A DNA stretch of 64,000 nt from Paracoccus aestuariivivens (GTDB lineage Bacteria > Pseudomonadota > Alphaproteobacteria > Rhodobacterales > Rhodobacteraceae), in the NCBI RefSeq assembly GCF_009711225.1, contig NZ_WMIE01000003.1:1-64000 (forward strand). Reading direction: 5' to 3'. Every line of letters begins with the position of its first letter. The first letter of the stretch is position 1. Below, piece by piece: positions 1 through 7,839 of the stretch. The position numbers and the translations under genes are program-made. Under the pieces are notes generated by a model that searched no databases, had not been told where the DNA came from, and saw nothing but the letters and a program-made list of their open reading frames with translations.

Positions 1-659
1 AATTGCTGAAGGCCGAAATGGCCGAGCGCGAAGTCCGCTCCATTGCCTATCATATGAAGGCGGTGCGCTTTCCGGCCTACAAGGATCTCTCGGGCTTCGA
101 TTTCTCTGCCAGCGAAATCAACGAGGCCACAGTGCGCCAGCTGCACCGCTGCGAGTTCATGGACGGGGCACAGAATGTGGTTCTGATCGGCGGCCCGGGC
201 ACAGGGAAGACCCATGCCGCGACGGCCCTCGGCATTCAGGCTATCGAGCACCACCGCCGAAAGGGCCGCTTCTTTTCCACTATCGAACTGGTCAACGCTC
301 TTGAGCAGGAGAAGGTCAAGGGAAAGGCGGGACAGATCGCCGAAAGTCTCACCCGCCTGGAGCTCGTGATCCTGGATGAGCTGGGCTATCTGCCCTTCAG
401 CGCCTCGGGCGGCGCGCTGCTCTTTCATCTGCTGAGCAAGCTTTACGAGCGCACCAGCGTTATCATCACCACCAACCTCAGCTTCAGCGAATGGGCGACA
501 GTCTTTGGGGATGCAAAGATGACCACCGCGCTGCTCGATCGCCTCACCCATCGCTGCCACATCCTGGAAACGGGAAACGACAGCTTCCGCTTTAAGGCCA
601 GCTCAGCTGCATTGGCGGCGAAAAAGAAGGAGACCACACACACATTGACCAAAGCATGA
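1..659 (+). CDS. istB: IS21 helper ATPase IstB, 5' end outside window
   Basis: IstB is the AAA+ ATPase that assists the IS21 transposase IstA in target selection. The translated part is about 218 residues, against roughly 250 for full-length IstB, so the N-terminus lies upstream of the window; the TTG at base 3 is only where the reading frame begins. A Walker A motif GGPGTGKT is seen near residue 63 and the IstB-typical Walker B DELGYLPF near residue 125. The helical C-terminal part with DRLTHR is present. The TGA at 657-659 is followed by the element's terminal repeat. Sequence and context agree, so only the 5' boundary is unknown. Confidence 0.93.
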   Translation, partial: LLKAEMAEREVRSIAYHMKAVRFPAYKDLSGFDFSASEINEATVRQLHRCEFMDGAQNVVLIGGPGTGKTHAATALGIQAIEHHRRKGRFFSTIELVNALEQEKVKGKAGQIAESLTRLELVILDELGYLPFSASGGALLFHLLSKLYERTSVIITTNLSFSEWATVFGDAKMTTALLDRLTHRCHILETGNDSFRFKASSAALAAKKKETTHTLTKA

Positions 660-731
660 CCCGAATTCCATAGTCAGCGATGGCTCACTTCTCGGTGAAA
701 ATCCCGGCTAAGTTCTGGGTGGAAATCAACA
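1..731 (+). mobile_element. IS21-family insertion sequence, right-hand part
   Basis: The window opens inside an IS21-type element. Its istB gene is followed by a short non-coding tail that ends in the inverted-repeat-like sequence GGTGGAAATCAACA, with the last base at 731. This is the usual right end of an IS21 element (TGTTGATTTCCACC on the other strand). The transposase gene istA and the left end lie outside the window. The element has inserted into an integrase gene whose 3' part resumes at about 732. Confidence 0.85.
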
Positions 732-929
732 GACAAGGGGATGGGGCTGGAAGCCTATGACCTTCACGAGCTGCGCTATCGCGGAGTCAAGGAATTGGCA
801 TGGGCCGGCTGCGATGATGATGAGATCGCGGCCTATTCCGGCCACGCCACCAAAGAGATGATTGCGAAGTATGCGGGCGAGGCTCGGCAGGAGATGCGGG
901 CGCGTCAAGCGAGGGAGAAGCGGCAATGA
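732..929 (+). pseudogene. Tyrosine-recombinase (integrase) 3' fragment, cut by IS21
   Basis: The frame gives the C-terminal catalytic end of a phage-type integrase: HELR, then GHAT, then KYAG. These correspond to the HxxR, H/W and nucleophile-Tyr boxes. Everything upstream is replaced by the IS21 end at 731, so the protein cannot be functional. The fragment is related to, but clearly different from, the intact integrase at 9903-10931. It ends about 80 bp before the left copy of the tRNA-Cys core repeat. That is where the integrase of an older element in the same tRNA site would sit. The rest of that element would lie to the left of the window. Confidence 0.8.
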
Positions 930-1009
930 ACAGAACAGGCACAGAACGGAAACCTGATACCCCAAGTGATACCCTTGAGGCAGTCGCGTTCGTTAACTCA
1001 TTGAAAGAT

Positions 1010-1056
1010 TTGGAGGCGGGTACCGGAATCGAACCGGTCTTCACGGATTTGCAATC
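1010..1056. repeat. attL: left 47-bp core repeat (partial tRNA-Cys)
   Basis: This is identical to 10999-11045 over 47 bp. The first mismatches are at 1009 (t, against a) and 1057 (a, against c). It matches the tRNA-Cys 3' half through the T-arm to the anticodon loop and then diverges, so it is an attachment-site remnant and not a tRNA gene. Confidence 0.92.
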
Positions 1057-1377
1057 AGGAAGAAAGTTGAGCAAAAACAACTATCACCTGTTTCAAAAAC
1101 CCCCGAGACATATCGCGAACAGAGCGAGAAAGTTTCAAACGACGATCAGCAGGTAAAAGAAAACCTCGGCGCGCTGGCGGGCGCTACCGAGGCTGATTAC
1201 GAAGCGGCAAACTTCTTCCACAAGCCTTACTCCGTCGAAGATAATCCCGCAACCGCCACCTTTACGCCTATCGGCACTGCTGCCCTGCGCGTCCTGCATC
1301 TGGTCAACCGTCATCGTCTGAATGCCGGACAGGCCGAGATGCTGGCCGACCTCGCCTTCGGGGAGGGCCGCGCATGA
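1057..1377 (+). CDS. Start-less leading gene of the element's replication operon
   Basis: The frame is open from 997 to the TGA at 1375-1377 but contains no ATG, GTG or TTG before an internal ATG near 1340. The codons look coding (GC-rich third positions, no stops). The stop overlaps the next gene's ATG in the ATGA style of this operon, which argues for a real protein. The C-terminal half includes TPIGTAALRVL and LNAGQAEMLADL, and I do not recognise the family. In the closed circular form of the element, the GTG at 10986 with its ribosome binding site joins this frame exactly. The result is a 126-residue protein whose first 20 residues come from the right end and the att core. In the integrated state shown here it probably cannot be translated from its proper start. 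Confidence 0.6.
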   Translation, partial: RKKVEQKQLSPVSKTPETYREQSEKVSNDDQQVKENLGALAGATEADYEAANFFHKPYSVEDNPATATFTPIGTAALRVLHLVNRHRLNAGQAEMLADLAFGEGRA

Positions 1378-2279
1378 CCGATGATATTTATCGTGCGGGC
1401 ACGATAAAACGCAAACGCCGCACCGCCGACGAAATCGACCAACTCGACCAACAGATCACCGAAGTGCTGCGCGAGGATCATCCGCAATCGGTTCGTCACA
1501 TGTTTTACCGGATGACGGATCCCCGCTTGCCGGTCCCGGTTCCGAAGATCGATCACGGGCCGAACAACGGTTATCGCGCGGTTCAGGATCGGATCAAAAA
1601 GCTTCGCCGCGACGGTCGCCTTTCCTATGGCTGGATCTCCGATTCGACCCGCCGCGGATACCACACGACGACCTATTCCGGGGCAGATGACTTCTTGCGT
1701 CGCATGGCGGGCCTGTATCGCGGCGACTTGTGGGCGCAGTCCCAGTTCTACGTCGAAGTGTGGTGCGAAAGCCGATCTATCGCTGGCGTCCTTGAAGGCA
1801 CCTGCCGCGAACTGGCCGTGAGCCTGTATCCCTGCGGGGGCTTTTCGTCGATCACCTTGGCCTATGAGGCCGCGCAGATGATCAACTGGCAGTGCGCCAA
1901 CGGTAAGGACTGCGTGATCTACTACATCGGGGACTATGACCCGGCGGGCGTGCTGATCGACCAGTCGCTTGAACGCGAGTTGCGCGAGCATCTCAACTCC
2001 GATGTGAAGTTGCATTTCATTCGGTTGGGCATCACGGAACAGCAGATCGAAGAATATGATCTTCCGACCAAGCCGCGCAAAGCCACGGATCGCCGCGCCC
2101 CCCATATCAAGGAGACGGTCGAGGCCGAGGCGATGCCCGCGCATATCCTGCGTGACCTTTTGCGCCAGAATATCGAGGTGTTCTTGCCGAAGGATGCGCT
2201 GGAGGTGGTGAAGGTTGCCGAGCAATCCGAGCGTGACCTGCTCCGCCAGATGGCCGATATGATCGGGGGTGACGAATGA
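1374..2279 (+). CDS. Spo11/TopoVI-A-like TOPRIM-domain protein
   Basis: The protein has 301 residues. The segment VRHMFYRM (residues 40-47) resembles the region around the catalytic Tyr of topoisomerase VI subunit A and Spo11. FYVEVWCES (125-133) and YYIGDYDPAG (183-192) supply the Glu and DxD of a TOPRIM metal site. Proteins of this type occur in phage-like replication modules, where a nicking or strand-passage role is plausible but not shown. The start ATG overlaps the preceding TGA, and the stop overlaps the ATG of the primase-like gene, so all are probably co-translated. The fold assignment rests on motifs only; the exact biochemical role is inference. Confidence 0.65.
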   Translation: MTDDIYRAGTIKRKRRTADEIDQLDQQITEVLREDHPQSVRHMFYRMTDPRLPVPVPKIDHGPNNGYRAVQDRIKKLRRDGRLSYGWISDSTRRGYHTTTYSGADDFLRRMAGLYRGDLWAQSQFYVEVWCESRSIAGVLEGTCRELAVSLYPCGGFSSITLAYEAAQMINWQCANGKDCVIYYIGDYDPAGVLIDQSLERELREHLNSDVKLHFIRLGITEQQIEEYDLPTKPRKATDRRAPHIKETVEAEAMPAHILRDLLRQNIEVFLPKDALEVVKVAEQSERDLLRQMADMIGGDE

Positions 2280-3163
2280 CCGCCCGTGAAATCGTGACCG
2301 CCCTGCGCGGTCGCATGTATCGCTCCGGTGGGCTGTGCTTCTGCCCCGCGCACGCCAACACCAAGACCCCGGCCCTGTCCGTTATGGACGGTCGCGACGG
2401 TCGCCTGCTCCTGCATTGCTACACCGGATGCGCCTTCGAGGAGATCATGGACGCCCTGCGTGGTCTGGGGCTGGTCGAGGGCAAGGGCAGTTATAGCCCG
2501 CCGTCACAAGCCGAACTGGCCGCGATCCGCGAAGCCGAGCATCAGGAAGCCCGGAAGCGTGCCGATCAGGCGCTCCGTTGCTGGAATGAGGCAGGACCGA
2601 TCAACGGAACGCCCGCCGAAGTCTACCTTCGCGAAATCCGTGGCATCACCGCGCCCTTGCCCTCGACGCTGCGCTTCCATTCGGCTGCGTGGCACGGGCC
2701 GACCGCCCAGCGTCTGCCCGCGATGGTGGCGCTGATCGAGGGGCTGGATCTGCCCGCCGTGCATCGCACCTACCTGGCCCCGCACGGTACAGCGAAGGCC
2801 GAGGTCCAGCCGAACAAGATGATGCTTGGCACGACCGCTGGCGGGCATGTCGAGGTCGCTAAGGCCGATGGGCCGCTTGTGGTGGCCGAGGGCATCGAAA
2901 CCGCACTGGCGCTGGCGTTCGGCCTGCTGGCGCGTCCGGCGACGATCTGGGCCGCGCTCAGCACGTCCGGCATGTCGAGCCTGATCCTGCCTCGCCAGCC
3001 TCACCGTCTGACCATCGCCAGCGACGGTGACACCGCTGGCCGTGAGGCTGCGCACAAGTTGGCCGAGCGTGCTGCCGCTCTCGGCTGGACCGTATCCATG
3101 CTTCCCGCGCCGGATGGGCGCGACTGGAACGACATTCTTCTGATGAAAGGCGGCAACGTATGA
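2276..3163 (+). CDS. Zinc-finger/TOPRIM primase-like protein
   Basis: The 295-residue protein begins with a CHC2-like zinc-binding region (CFCPAH followed by LLHCYTGC, about residues 22-52). This is typical of the DNA-binding end of primases. The C-terminal half carries TOPRIM signatures: VVAEGIETALAL and later IASDGDTAGREAA, with the acidic Glu and DxD residues. This arrangement is found in toprim-type primase proteins of phages and integrative elements and would prime element replication. It lies between the TopoVI-A-like gene and the DUF3987 gene with 4-bp overlaps on both sides. Confidence is high for a primase-like role and lower for the precise subfamily. Confidence 0.8.
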   Translation: MTAREIVTALRGRMYRSGGLCFCPAHANTKTPALSVMDGRDGRLLLHCYTGCAFEEIMDALRGLGLVEGKGSYSPPSQAELAAIREAEHQEARKRADQALRCWNEAGPINGTPAEVYLREIRGITAPLPSTLRFHSAAWHGPTAQRLPAMVALIEGLDLPAVHRTYLAPHGTAKAEVQPNKMMLGTTAGGHVEVAKADGPLVVAEGIETALALAFGLLARPATIWAALSTSGMSSLILPRQPHRLTIASDGDTAGREAAHKLAERAAALGWTVSMLPAPDGRDWNDILLMKGGNV

Positions 3164-4674
3164 CCGCGCACCAACTCAATATCGAAGATCAGGCCGTCGC
3201 CTTCGTTCCCGAAGGACCGCAACCCCTGCTGCGCGAAATCCCGGTGGGGGAGGACTATCCGGTTCATGCGCTGGGGCCTCTGCAAGCCGCCGTGGAGGCC
3301 GTGCAGAATATCACGCAGGCCCCGCTTGGCATTGCGGCGCAGTCTGCCCTTTCGGTGGCCTCGCTGGCAGTGCAGGGCTTTGCCGATGTCGAGACGCTGG
3401 GCGGTGATGCCCCGCTGTCTTTGTTTTGCCTGACGATTGCCGAAAGTGGCGAACGTAAATCGTCCTGCGACCGCCTGCTGATGCGTGGCGTTCGCGACCA
3501 TGAGCGCGAACAGGCGTCCGGCTATAAGGATGATTTTGCCGAGTATGAGACGGCCCGCGAAATCTGGCAGGGCAAGCGCAAGCGGATGCTTTCTGAGGCG
3601 GCAGGGGCTGACAAAACCAAGGCCACCGGGGCCGAGGCTGATCTTCGCGAACTTGGACAAGAACCCCGCCCGCCGTTGCTTCCCAACATGACCGCGCAGG
3701 AACCGACCTTTGAGGGGCTGATGAAGCTGTTTCAGGTCGGACGTCCCGCATTGGGGCTGTTCTCGGATGAAGCTGGAGGGTTTATCGGCGGCCATGCGAT
3801 GAACAGCGATAACAAGCTGAAAACCATTGCCGGTTTGTCCCAGCTTTGGAATGGCGACACCGTGAATCGTATTCGTTCCGGTGACGGGGCGACCGACTAT
3901 CCGGGGCGCAGGCTAGCCATGCACCTGATGGCTCAACCCATCGCGGCCCGCCCGTTGCTGGCCGATCCGCAGGCATCCGGCCAAGGCTTTCTGGCGCGAT
4001 TTCTGATTACCGAACCGCCCAGCTTGATCGGAACTCGCCTGCGGCGTGGACATGATGCAGGTAGCGACTTGTCTGTTGCCGCCTTCGCGGAGCGGCTGTC
4101 GCAAATCCTCGCAACCCCCATGCCGACCGGGGATAACCCTCAGGAACTTGCCCCGGCACGATTGCCGCTATCCGCTGGTGCGAAGGAACTGCTGTGGCGC
4201 TTCTATGAGGCGGCGGAAAAGTCGCAGGCGACTGGCGGGCAGATGGAACACGTCCGCGCCTATGCGTCCAAGTCGGCAGAGCAAGCGGCCCGTATCGCCG
4301 GGGTGCTGACGCTGTGGACCGATCTGAACTCCCCTGAAGTTGATCCTGTGGCGATGAAGTGGGGCATCGCGCTGGCGGGGTTCTATCTGAAAGAGGCGCG
4401 GCGATTGGCAGAGGTCGGGCTTGTGTCCGAGGAAACCGCCAAGGCTGAACGACTGCGGCAATGGCTGGTGGAAAGCTGGCCGCATGATGACGTGGTGCCC
4501 CGCGAAATTATCCGGCGAGGTCCGAATCCTCTGCGGGATGCAAAAGCGTTGTCCGGGCCGTTGGCGATGCTGGTTAAGTCCGGGCATCTGCTCGCGCTGC
4601 CGTCCGGGACCGTAATTCGTGGCGGTGCCCGGAAAGAAGCCTATCGGATTGTGAAGGAAGGGGGCAGCGCATGA
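3160..4674 (+). CDS. DUF3987-family replication-associated protein
   Basis: The protein has 504 residues. The N-terminal half has the DUF3987 pattern: ALSVASLAVQGFADV, then a P-loop-like segment ending SGERKS near residue 105, then LGLFSDEAGGFIGGHAM with a Walker B-like acidic centre near residue 205. Members usually sit beside primase proteins in phages and islands and are thought to be helicase- or ATPase-like replication proteins. The P-loop here is degenerate (SGERKS rather than GxxGxGKS), so ATPase activity is uncertain. The gene overlaps its neighbours by ATGA at both ends and completes the putative replication module. Confidence 0.78.
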   Translation: MTAHQLNIEDQAVAFVPEGPQPLLREIPVGEDYPVHALGPLQAAVEAVQNITQAPLGIAAQSALSVASLAVQGFADVETLGGDAPLSLFCLTIAESGERKSSCDRLLMRGVRDHEREQASGYKDDFAEYETAREIWQGKRKRMLSEAAGADKTKATGAEADLRELGQEPRPPLLPNMTAQEPTFEGLMKLFQVGRPALGLFSDEAGGFIGGHAMNSDNKLKTIAGLSQLWNGDTVNRIRSGDGATDYPGRRLAMHLMAQPIAARPLLADPQASGQGFLARFLITEPPSLIGTRLRRGHDAGSDLSVAAFAERLSQILATPMPTGDNPQELAPARLPLSAGAKELLWRFYEAAEKSQATGGQMEHVRAYASKSAEQAARIAGVLTLWTDLNSPEVDPVAMKWGIALAGFYLKEARRLAEVGLVSEETAKAERLRQWLVESWPHDDVVPREIIRRGPNPLRDAKALSGPLAMLVKSGHLLALPSGTVIRGGARKEAYRIVKEGGSA

Positions 4675-5003
4675 CCTTCGACTTCGATGCCGCCTTGGCT
4701 GAAATCCTGACCGATGCACCTGCGACAATCGCGACATTTGCGACAAACGATAACGATCAACAGCTTACACCTGCGACACCACCGCGACCCCGCTGCGACA
4801 CGGCAGGGCGCAAAGAACCGTGTCGCAATGATGTCGCAGCTGTGTCGCAAGCTAAGGCATTGAATAATAAAGAATGTCTCAATGTCGCAAATGTCGCAGG
4901 GCAGGTTCTCCCGGTACCGCCTCGCATCGCCGCTGCCATTCACGCTGCCTTCGAGGATTACGCCGCGACCAACGATTCCTTCGACGCGAGGGCGTGGGCA
5001 TGA
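4671..5003 (+). CDS. Unrecognised 110-aa protein overlying the heptamer cluster
   Basis: The ATG overlaps the DUF3987 stop, so it appears to be the last gene of the replication operon. No domain is recognised. The middle of the protein is low-complexity (Ala/Thr/Pro-rich) because the DNA carries many TGCGACA/TGTCGCA heptamers. Only the ends, with FDFDAALAEIL and IAAAIHAAFEDYAATNDSFDARAWA, look like ordinary protein. The heptamers fall in all three codon phases, so they are selected as DNA rather than as peptide. The ORF may be a short protein built around an embedded cis-acting site. Confidence 0.5.
   Translation: MTFDFDAALAEILTDAPATIATFATNDNDQQLTPATPPRPRCDTAGRKEPCRNDVAAVSQAKALNNKECLNVANVAGQVLPVPPRIAAAIHAAFEDYAATNDSFDARAWA
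4721..4898. repeat. Iteron-like heptamer cluster TGCGACA / TGTCGCA
   Basis: Exact TGCGACA copies start at 4721, 4739, 4772 and 4794, with a variant CGCGACA at 4730. Inverted TGTCGCA copies start at 4821, 4832, 4843, 4883 and 4892. Spacings of 9 bp (4721/4730/4739 and 4883/4892) and 11 bp (4821/4832/4843) recur. An AT-richer stretch lies at 4855-4882 inside the inverted group. The placement at the end of a replication operon suggests an iteron-type origin or operator. Confidence 0.65.
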
Positions 5004-5035
5004 CCGGGGACATAGCAAGTTGCGGCTTCATTGGA

Positions 5036-5054
5036 CAGAGAACCGCCGATGATA
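5036..5054 (+). repeat. 19-bp direct repeat, copy 1
   Basis: CAGAGAACCGCCGATGATA recurs exactly at 5147-5165. A longer related copy lies at 7770-7791, where this copy plus the following CTT matches at 20 of 22 positions. It lies in the non-coding stretch between the replication operon and the next gene. Confidence 0.7.
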
Positions 5055-5146
5055 CTTCCCGATCAAAAACCGCGACAATTTTCCTGCATCGGTCCGGATC
5101 ACGCCGCAGCCCACCGGGGGGCGTCAAATCTTCCCGACCGGCCAAT

Positions 5147-5165
5147 CAGAGAACCGCCGATGATA
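5147..5165 (+). repeat. 19-bp direct repeat, copy 2
   Basis: This is a perfect second copy, 111 bp after the first. Together they occupy the 234-bp gap 5004-5237, which has no other convincing gene. The AUG-like triplet within the repeat is not followed by a gene of plausible composition. Confidence 0.7.
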
Positions 5166-5237
5166 GACAGCCTCTCTGCAAACACAGTTTTTCCAACTCA
5201 TGCGCGCACGCGCGAGGCAACAACGCGAGGTGCTCAA

Positions 5238-5477
5238 ATGAGCCGCAAAGTAACAGATGCTTGTGACGCAGTGCTGCACGAGGCAGCCAATAAGATGATC
5301 GAGGCTGGGGCGGACGTAGGCATGGTTATCGACCGCCTTCTGACCTTCACGGCGGGGCAGATGGTGTACACCACGAGCAAGGCCGATGCTGCCGACGCGT
5401 TCCGCCAATGCGCTAAGGTGGTCGAGTCCGGTCTTTTCGATCACGTCAAAACAGGCGTGCGATTGAAAAAGCACTGA
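5238..5477 (+). CDS. Small hypothetical protein (79 aa)
   Basis: The ATG at 5238 is chosen because it follows a GAGG-type ribosome binding site and starts MSRKVTDACDAVLHEAANKM, a normal-looking protein. Upstream in-frame codons run through the 19-bp repeats and look non-coding. The protein is mostly helical by appearance, without membrane segments or cysteine motifs, and ends in basic GVRLKKH. I recognise no family. It lies between the repeat region and the prohead protease, so a role in regulation or capsid assembly is possible but unsupported. Confidence 0.6.
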   Translation: MSRKVTDACDAVLHEAANKMIEAGADVGMVIDRLLTFTAGQMVYTTSKADAADAFRQCAKVVESGLFDHVKTGVRLKKH

Positions 5478-5632
5478 TTCACTTGAATTTCCTGCTGCTT
5501 TCCCGCATTCTATTCTTGTCCGATCGGCCACCTTACCGACTGACATCTTCGGAATGTACCGGCCACCAAACCGGGCACGAGGCAAGCGAGCGGGAAATTC
5601 CCCGTTCTTTTCCGTGTCTGCATAGGTGGCAA

Positions 5633-6319
5633 ATGGATCCCCTACAGAAATACACCGATGATCTGCGCATTGCTGCGGCAATCGAGATCGACACCAAGGC
5701 GCAAGCCGATGGCCGTATCACCGGCTGGGCTTCGACTTATGGTGGTGAGCCTGACCGTCATGGCGACATCGTGACGCCTGGTGCCTTCACGAAATCACTG
5801 GCCGAGCATCAGCGGCGCGGCACCCGTCCGGCGATGCTCTGGTCGCATCAGATGGAAAGCCCGGTCGGCAACTGGCTGGACTTCCACGACGACCCGAAAG
5901 GGTTGCGCGTCACCGGACAGTTCAATCTGAAAACAGAACGGGGCCGCGAGGCTTTCGAGCACGCCAAGGCTGGCGACGTCGGCGCGTTCTCTATCGGCTT
6001 CACGACACCGGAAGGCGGACGCCGCTATCTGGGAAAAGGCGTATGGGCGCTGGATGAGGTCGATCTGGTCGAGATCAGCTTGGTTGCTGCCCCGGCAAAT
6101 CGCAACGCCGTCGTCACTGCCGTAAAGGCCGCGCCGCTCCTTTCCACGAAATCCGAAGCCGTTGAGTTCCTGCGCCAAGCAGGACTGCCAAAGGCGGCTG
6201 CGCAACGCTTTGCGGCGGGGGGCTTCCCGGCGCTGGCACCTGACACATTCGCGCAAGAGCGCGTCCAGAAACTGGCCGACATCATCGAACAGGCCACCAA
6301 TCGCATGAGGCTCAAATGA
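5633..6319 (+). CDS. HK97-family prohead protease
   Basis: This is a 228-residue serine protease that in tailed phages trims scaffold segments from the capsid protein during head maturation. The core has GWASTYGGEPDRHGDIVTPGAF near the N-terminus, then WSHQMESPVGNW with the catalytic-His region, and GAFSIGF with the catalytic Ser. All are hallmarks of the family. The ATG at 5633 follows AGGTGG at good spacing; the reading frame stays open upstream to about 5483 but without protein-like composition. The stop overlaps the capsid gene's ATG, so the two are translationally coupled. The normally adjacent portal gene is absent. Confidence 0.92.
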   Translation: MDPLQKYTDDLRIAAAIEIDTKAQADGRITGWASTYGGEPDRHGDIVTPGAFTKSLAEHQRRGTRPAMLWSHQMESPVGNWLDFHDDPKGLRVTGQFNLKTERGREAFEHAKAGDVGAFSIGFTTPEGGRRYLGKGVWALDEVDLVEISLVAAPANRNAVVTAVKAAPLLSTKSEAVEFLRQAGLPKAAAQRFAAGGFPALAPDTFAQERVQKLADIIEQATNRMRLK

Positions 6320-7479
6320 CCTACCAGTTCAAAGCTATCGCCGCAGCGCGTAAGCATCTGATCGAAACCAAAGACGCTGGTGACCCCTTCGAGGTCCTGA
6401 CCAAGAAGTTCGGCCAGCACGCCGATGAAACCCTCCGCCGTATCGAGGAGGTCGATCAGAAGGCCACCGGCACCCGCGCTATGGTGCAGGAAATGGAACA
6501 GATGCTTGCCCGCGAAGGCAGTGCAGCTCCAGCCCGTTCCAAGTCGTGGGGCGAGCAGTTCGCAGATAATCCCGGCCTGAAATCCTTCTCAGAAGACACC
6601 AGCCGACCGGGGCGCTTCCGCGTCGAGGTGAAGGACATCACTACCGGTGCGACCAGCGGCGGCGCGATGTCGCAGAACTTCCGTGACGGAGAAGTTACGA
6701 CCCTTGCCCGCAAGCGCATGACGGTCCGTGACCTTCTGCCAGTCGTGCAGGTCAGCGGGAACGCGGCTGAATATGTCGTGCAGACTTCGCGCCCGAACGC
6801 TGCCGCAACCGTTGCGGAAGGTGCGCTCAAACCCGAAAGCGATATGGCGCTGGAACTGCGCACCGCTCCGACCCGCGTCATCGCTCACTGGATCACCGCG
6901 AGCCGCCAGGTGCTTGATGACAGTGCCCAGCTTCGCGACCTGATCAACGGCGAACTGCGCTATGGGCTGCAAGAGGCTGAAGAAGTCCAATTGCTGAACG
7001 GCGACGGCACCGGCAGCAATCTGACGGGCCTGATCCCGAACGCCACCGCGTTTTCGGATCCGCTAGGTGTGACGGGTGGATCGATGATCGACACGATTGC
7101 GTCTGCCATTCTGCAGAATGCCTTGGCGAACCTGCCAGCCGATGGCCTGATCGTTCATCCGGCAGACTGGACGACCATGCGCACGCTCAAGAACGGCGAC
7201 GGCGATTACATCCTCGGTCATCCGGCAGCGGCAGTGGAGCCGCGTCTGTTCGGCTTGCCTGCTGTTGTTACCCCGGCGATCACGCAAGGCCAGTTCCTTG
7301 TCGGCAACTTCCGCGCATCGGCCACGGTCTATGACCGTTGGCAGCCGACTGTCCAAGTCAGCACCGACCACGCTGACTTCTTCATTCGCAACCTTGTCGC
7401 CATTCTGGCCGAAGAACGTCTGGCACTGGCGATCAAGCAACCGTTGGCGCTGACCTACGGCGCGTTCGACGGCGAATGA
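6316..7479 (+). CDS. HK97-fold phage major capsid protein
   Basis: The protein has 387 residues. The N-terminal ~90 residues are charged and helical (EVLTKKFGQHADETLRRIEE onward), as expected of the delta/scaffold domain removed by the protease. The mature part follows with ITTGATSGGAMSQNFRD, LPVVQVSGNAAEYVVQ, the E-loop region and LLNGDGTGSNLTGLI. All are typical of HK97-type capsids. It is coupled to the protease by a 4-bp overlap and is the last structural gene: no head-tail adaptor, portal or terminase follows. It could build a satellite-specific small capsid or modify a helper's capsid. Confidence 0.93.
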   Translation: MTYQFKAIAAARKHLIETKDAGDPFEVLTKKFGQHADETLRRIEEVDQKATGTRAMVQEMEQMLAREGSAAPARSKSWGEQFADNPGLKSFSEDTSRPGRFRVEVKDITTGATSGGAMSQNFRDGEVTTLARKRMTVRDLLPVVQVSGNAAEYVVQTSRPNAAATVAEGALKPESDMALELRTAPTRVIAHWITASRQVLDDSAQLRDLINGELRYGLQEAEEVQLLNGDGTGSNLTGLIPNATAFSDPLGVTGGSMIDTIASAILQNALANLPADGLIVHPADWTTMRTLKNGDGDYILGHPAAAVEPRLFGLPAVVTPAITQGQFLVGNFRASATVYDRWQPTVQVSTDHADFFIRNLVAILAEERLALAIKQPLALTYGAFDGE

Positions 7480-7631
7480 CGATTGGCGGGCCGCGTTGTT
7501 TGATCGCGCGGCCTGCTGGGCTTGGAAGCACCCGGTTACTCCTGCCGAACGCTTCCCCTGTCAGTCGGTGAGTGAGGTCTAACCCCGACAGCGCGCGGCA
7601 GTTAATCCAAGCGTGGCGTGCATCACAGTAG

Positions 7632-7656
7632 AGGGGGCAGAGCAATCTTGCCCCCT
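7632..7656 (+). terminator. Hairpin terminator after capsid operon
   Basis: AGGGGGCA (7632-7639) pairs with TGCCCCCT (7649-7656) around a 9-nt loop and is followed by a short T run. It lies about 150 bp after the capsid stop, so it would end the left-to-right structural operon. The U tract is short, so its efficiency is uncertain. Confidence 0.55.
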
Positions 7657-7769
7657 TTCACCTGCCCACCCGCGCCCCATCGAAGAAGACAAACATCTGC
7701 AATTCAGAAAAAGCCGAACGCCCTGCCTGACCATTGACGGGGGGCTATCAAAGTCGGGAGCCTTCGTGC

Positions 7770-7791
7770 CAGAGAACCCGCGATGATACTT
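7770..7791 (+). repeat. Third, diverged copy of the 19-22-bp repeat
   Basis: CAGAGAACCCGCGATGATACTT differs from copy 1 plus its CTT extension at two positions. With the two copies at 5036 and 5147 it brackets the small gene at 5238 and the protease-capsid pair. Confidence 0.6.
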
Positions 7792-7839
7792 CATTTTCAC
7801 AGAGATCGGTTTTCGTGAGGGGGTAGGGTGGTTACCCTC

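Larger units (their letters stand above)
7480..7839. other. Non-coding stretch after the capsid gene
   Basis: This 360-bp stretch has no credible gene on either strand. It holds a strong hairpin at 7632-7656, the third copy of the 22-bp repeat at 7770-7791, and a G-rich/C-rich tract just before the convergent membrane-protein gene. Confidence 0.6.

Noticed and set aside
1010..1056. Second tRNA-Cys gene at the left end
   Set aside because: Homology stops in the anticodon loop; the D arm and 5' acceptor strand are missing.
926..1156. A 76-residue + strand ORF across attL
   Set aside because: It crosses the tRNA-derived core repeat in a different frame from the restored gene and resembles the spurious ORFs often called over tRNA remnants. 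No ribosome binding site or family is seen.
4721..4898. CRISPR array
   Set aside because: The heptamers are short, occur in both orientations and have irregular spacing; no cas genes are present.
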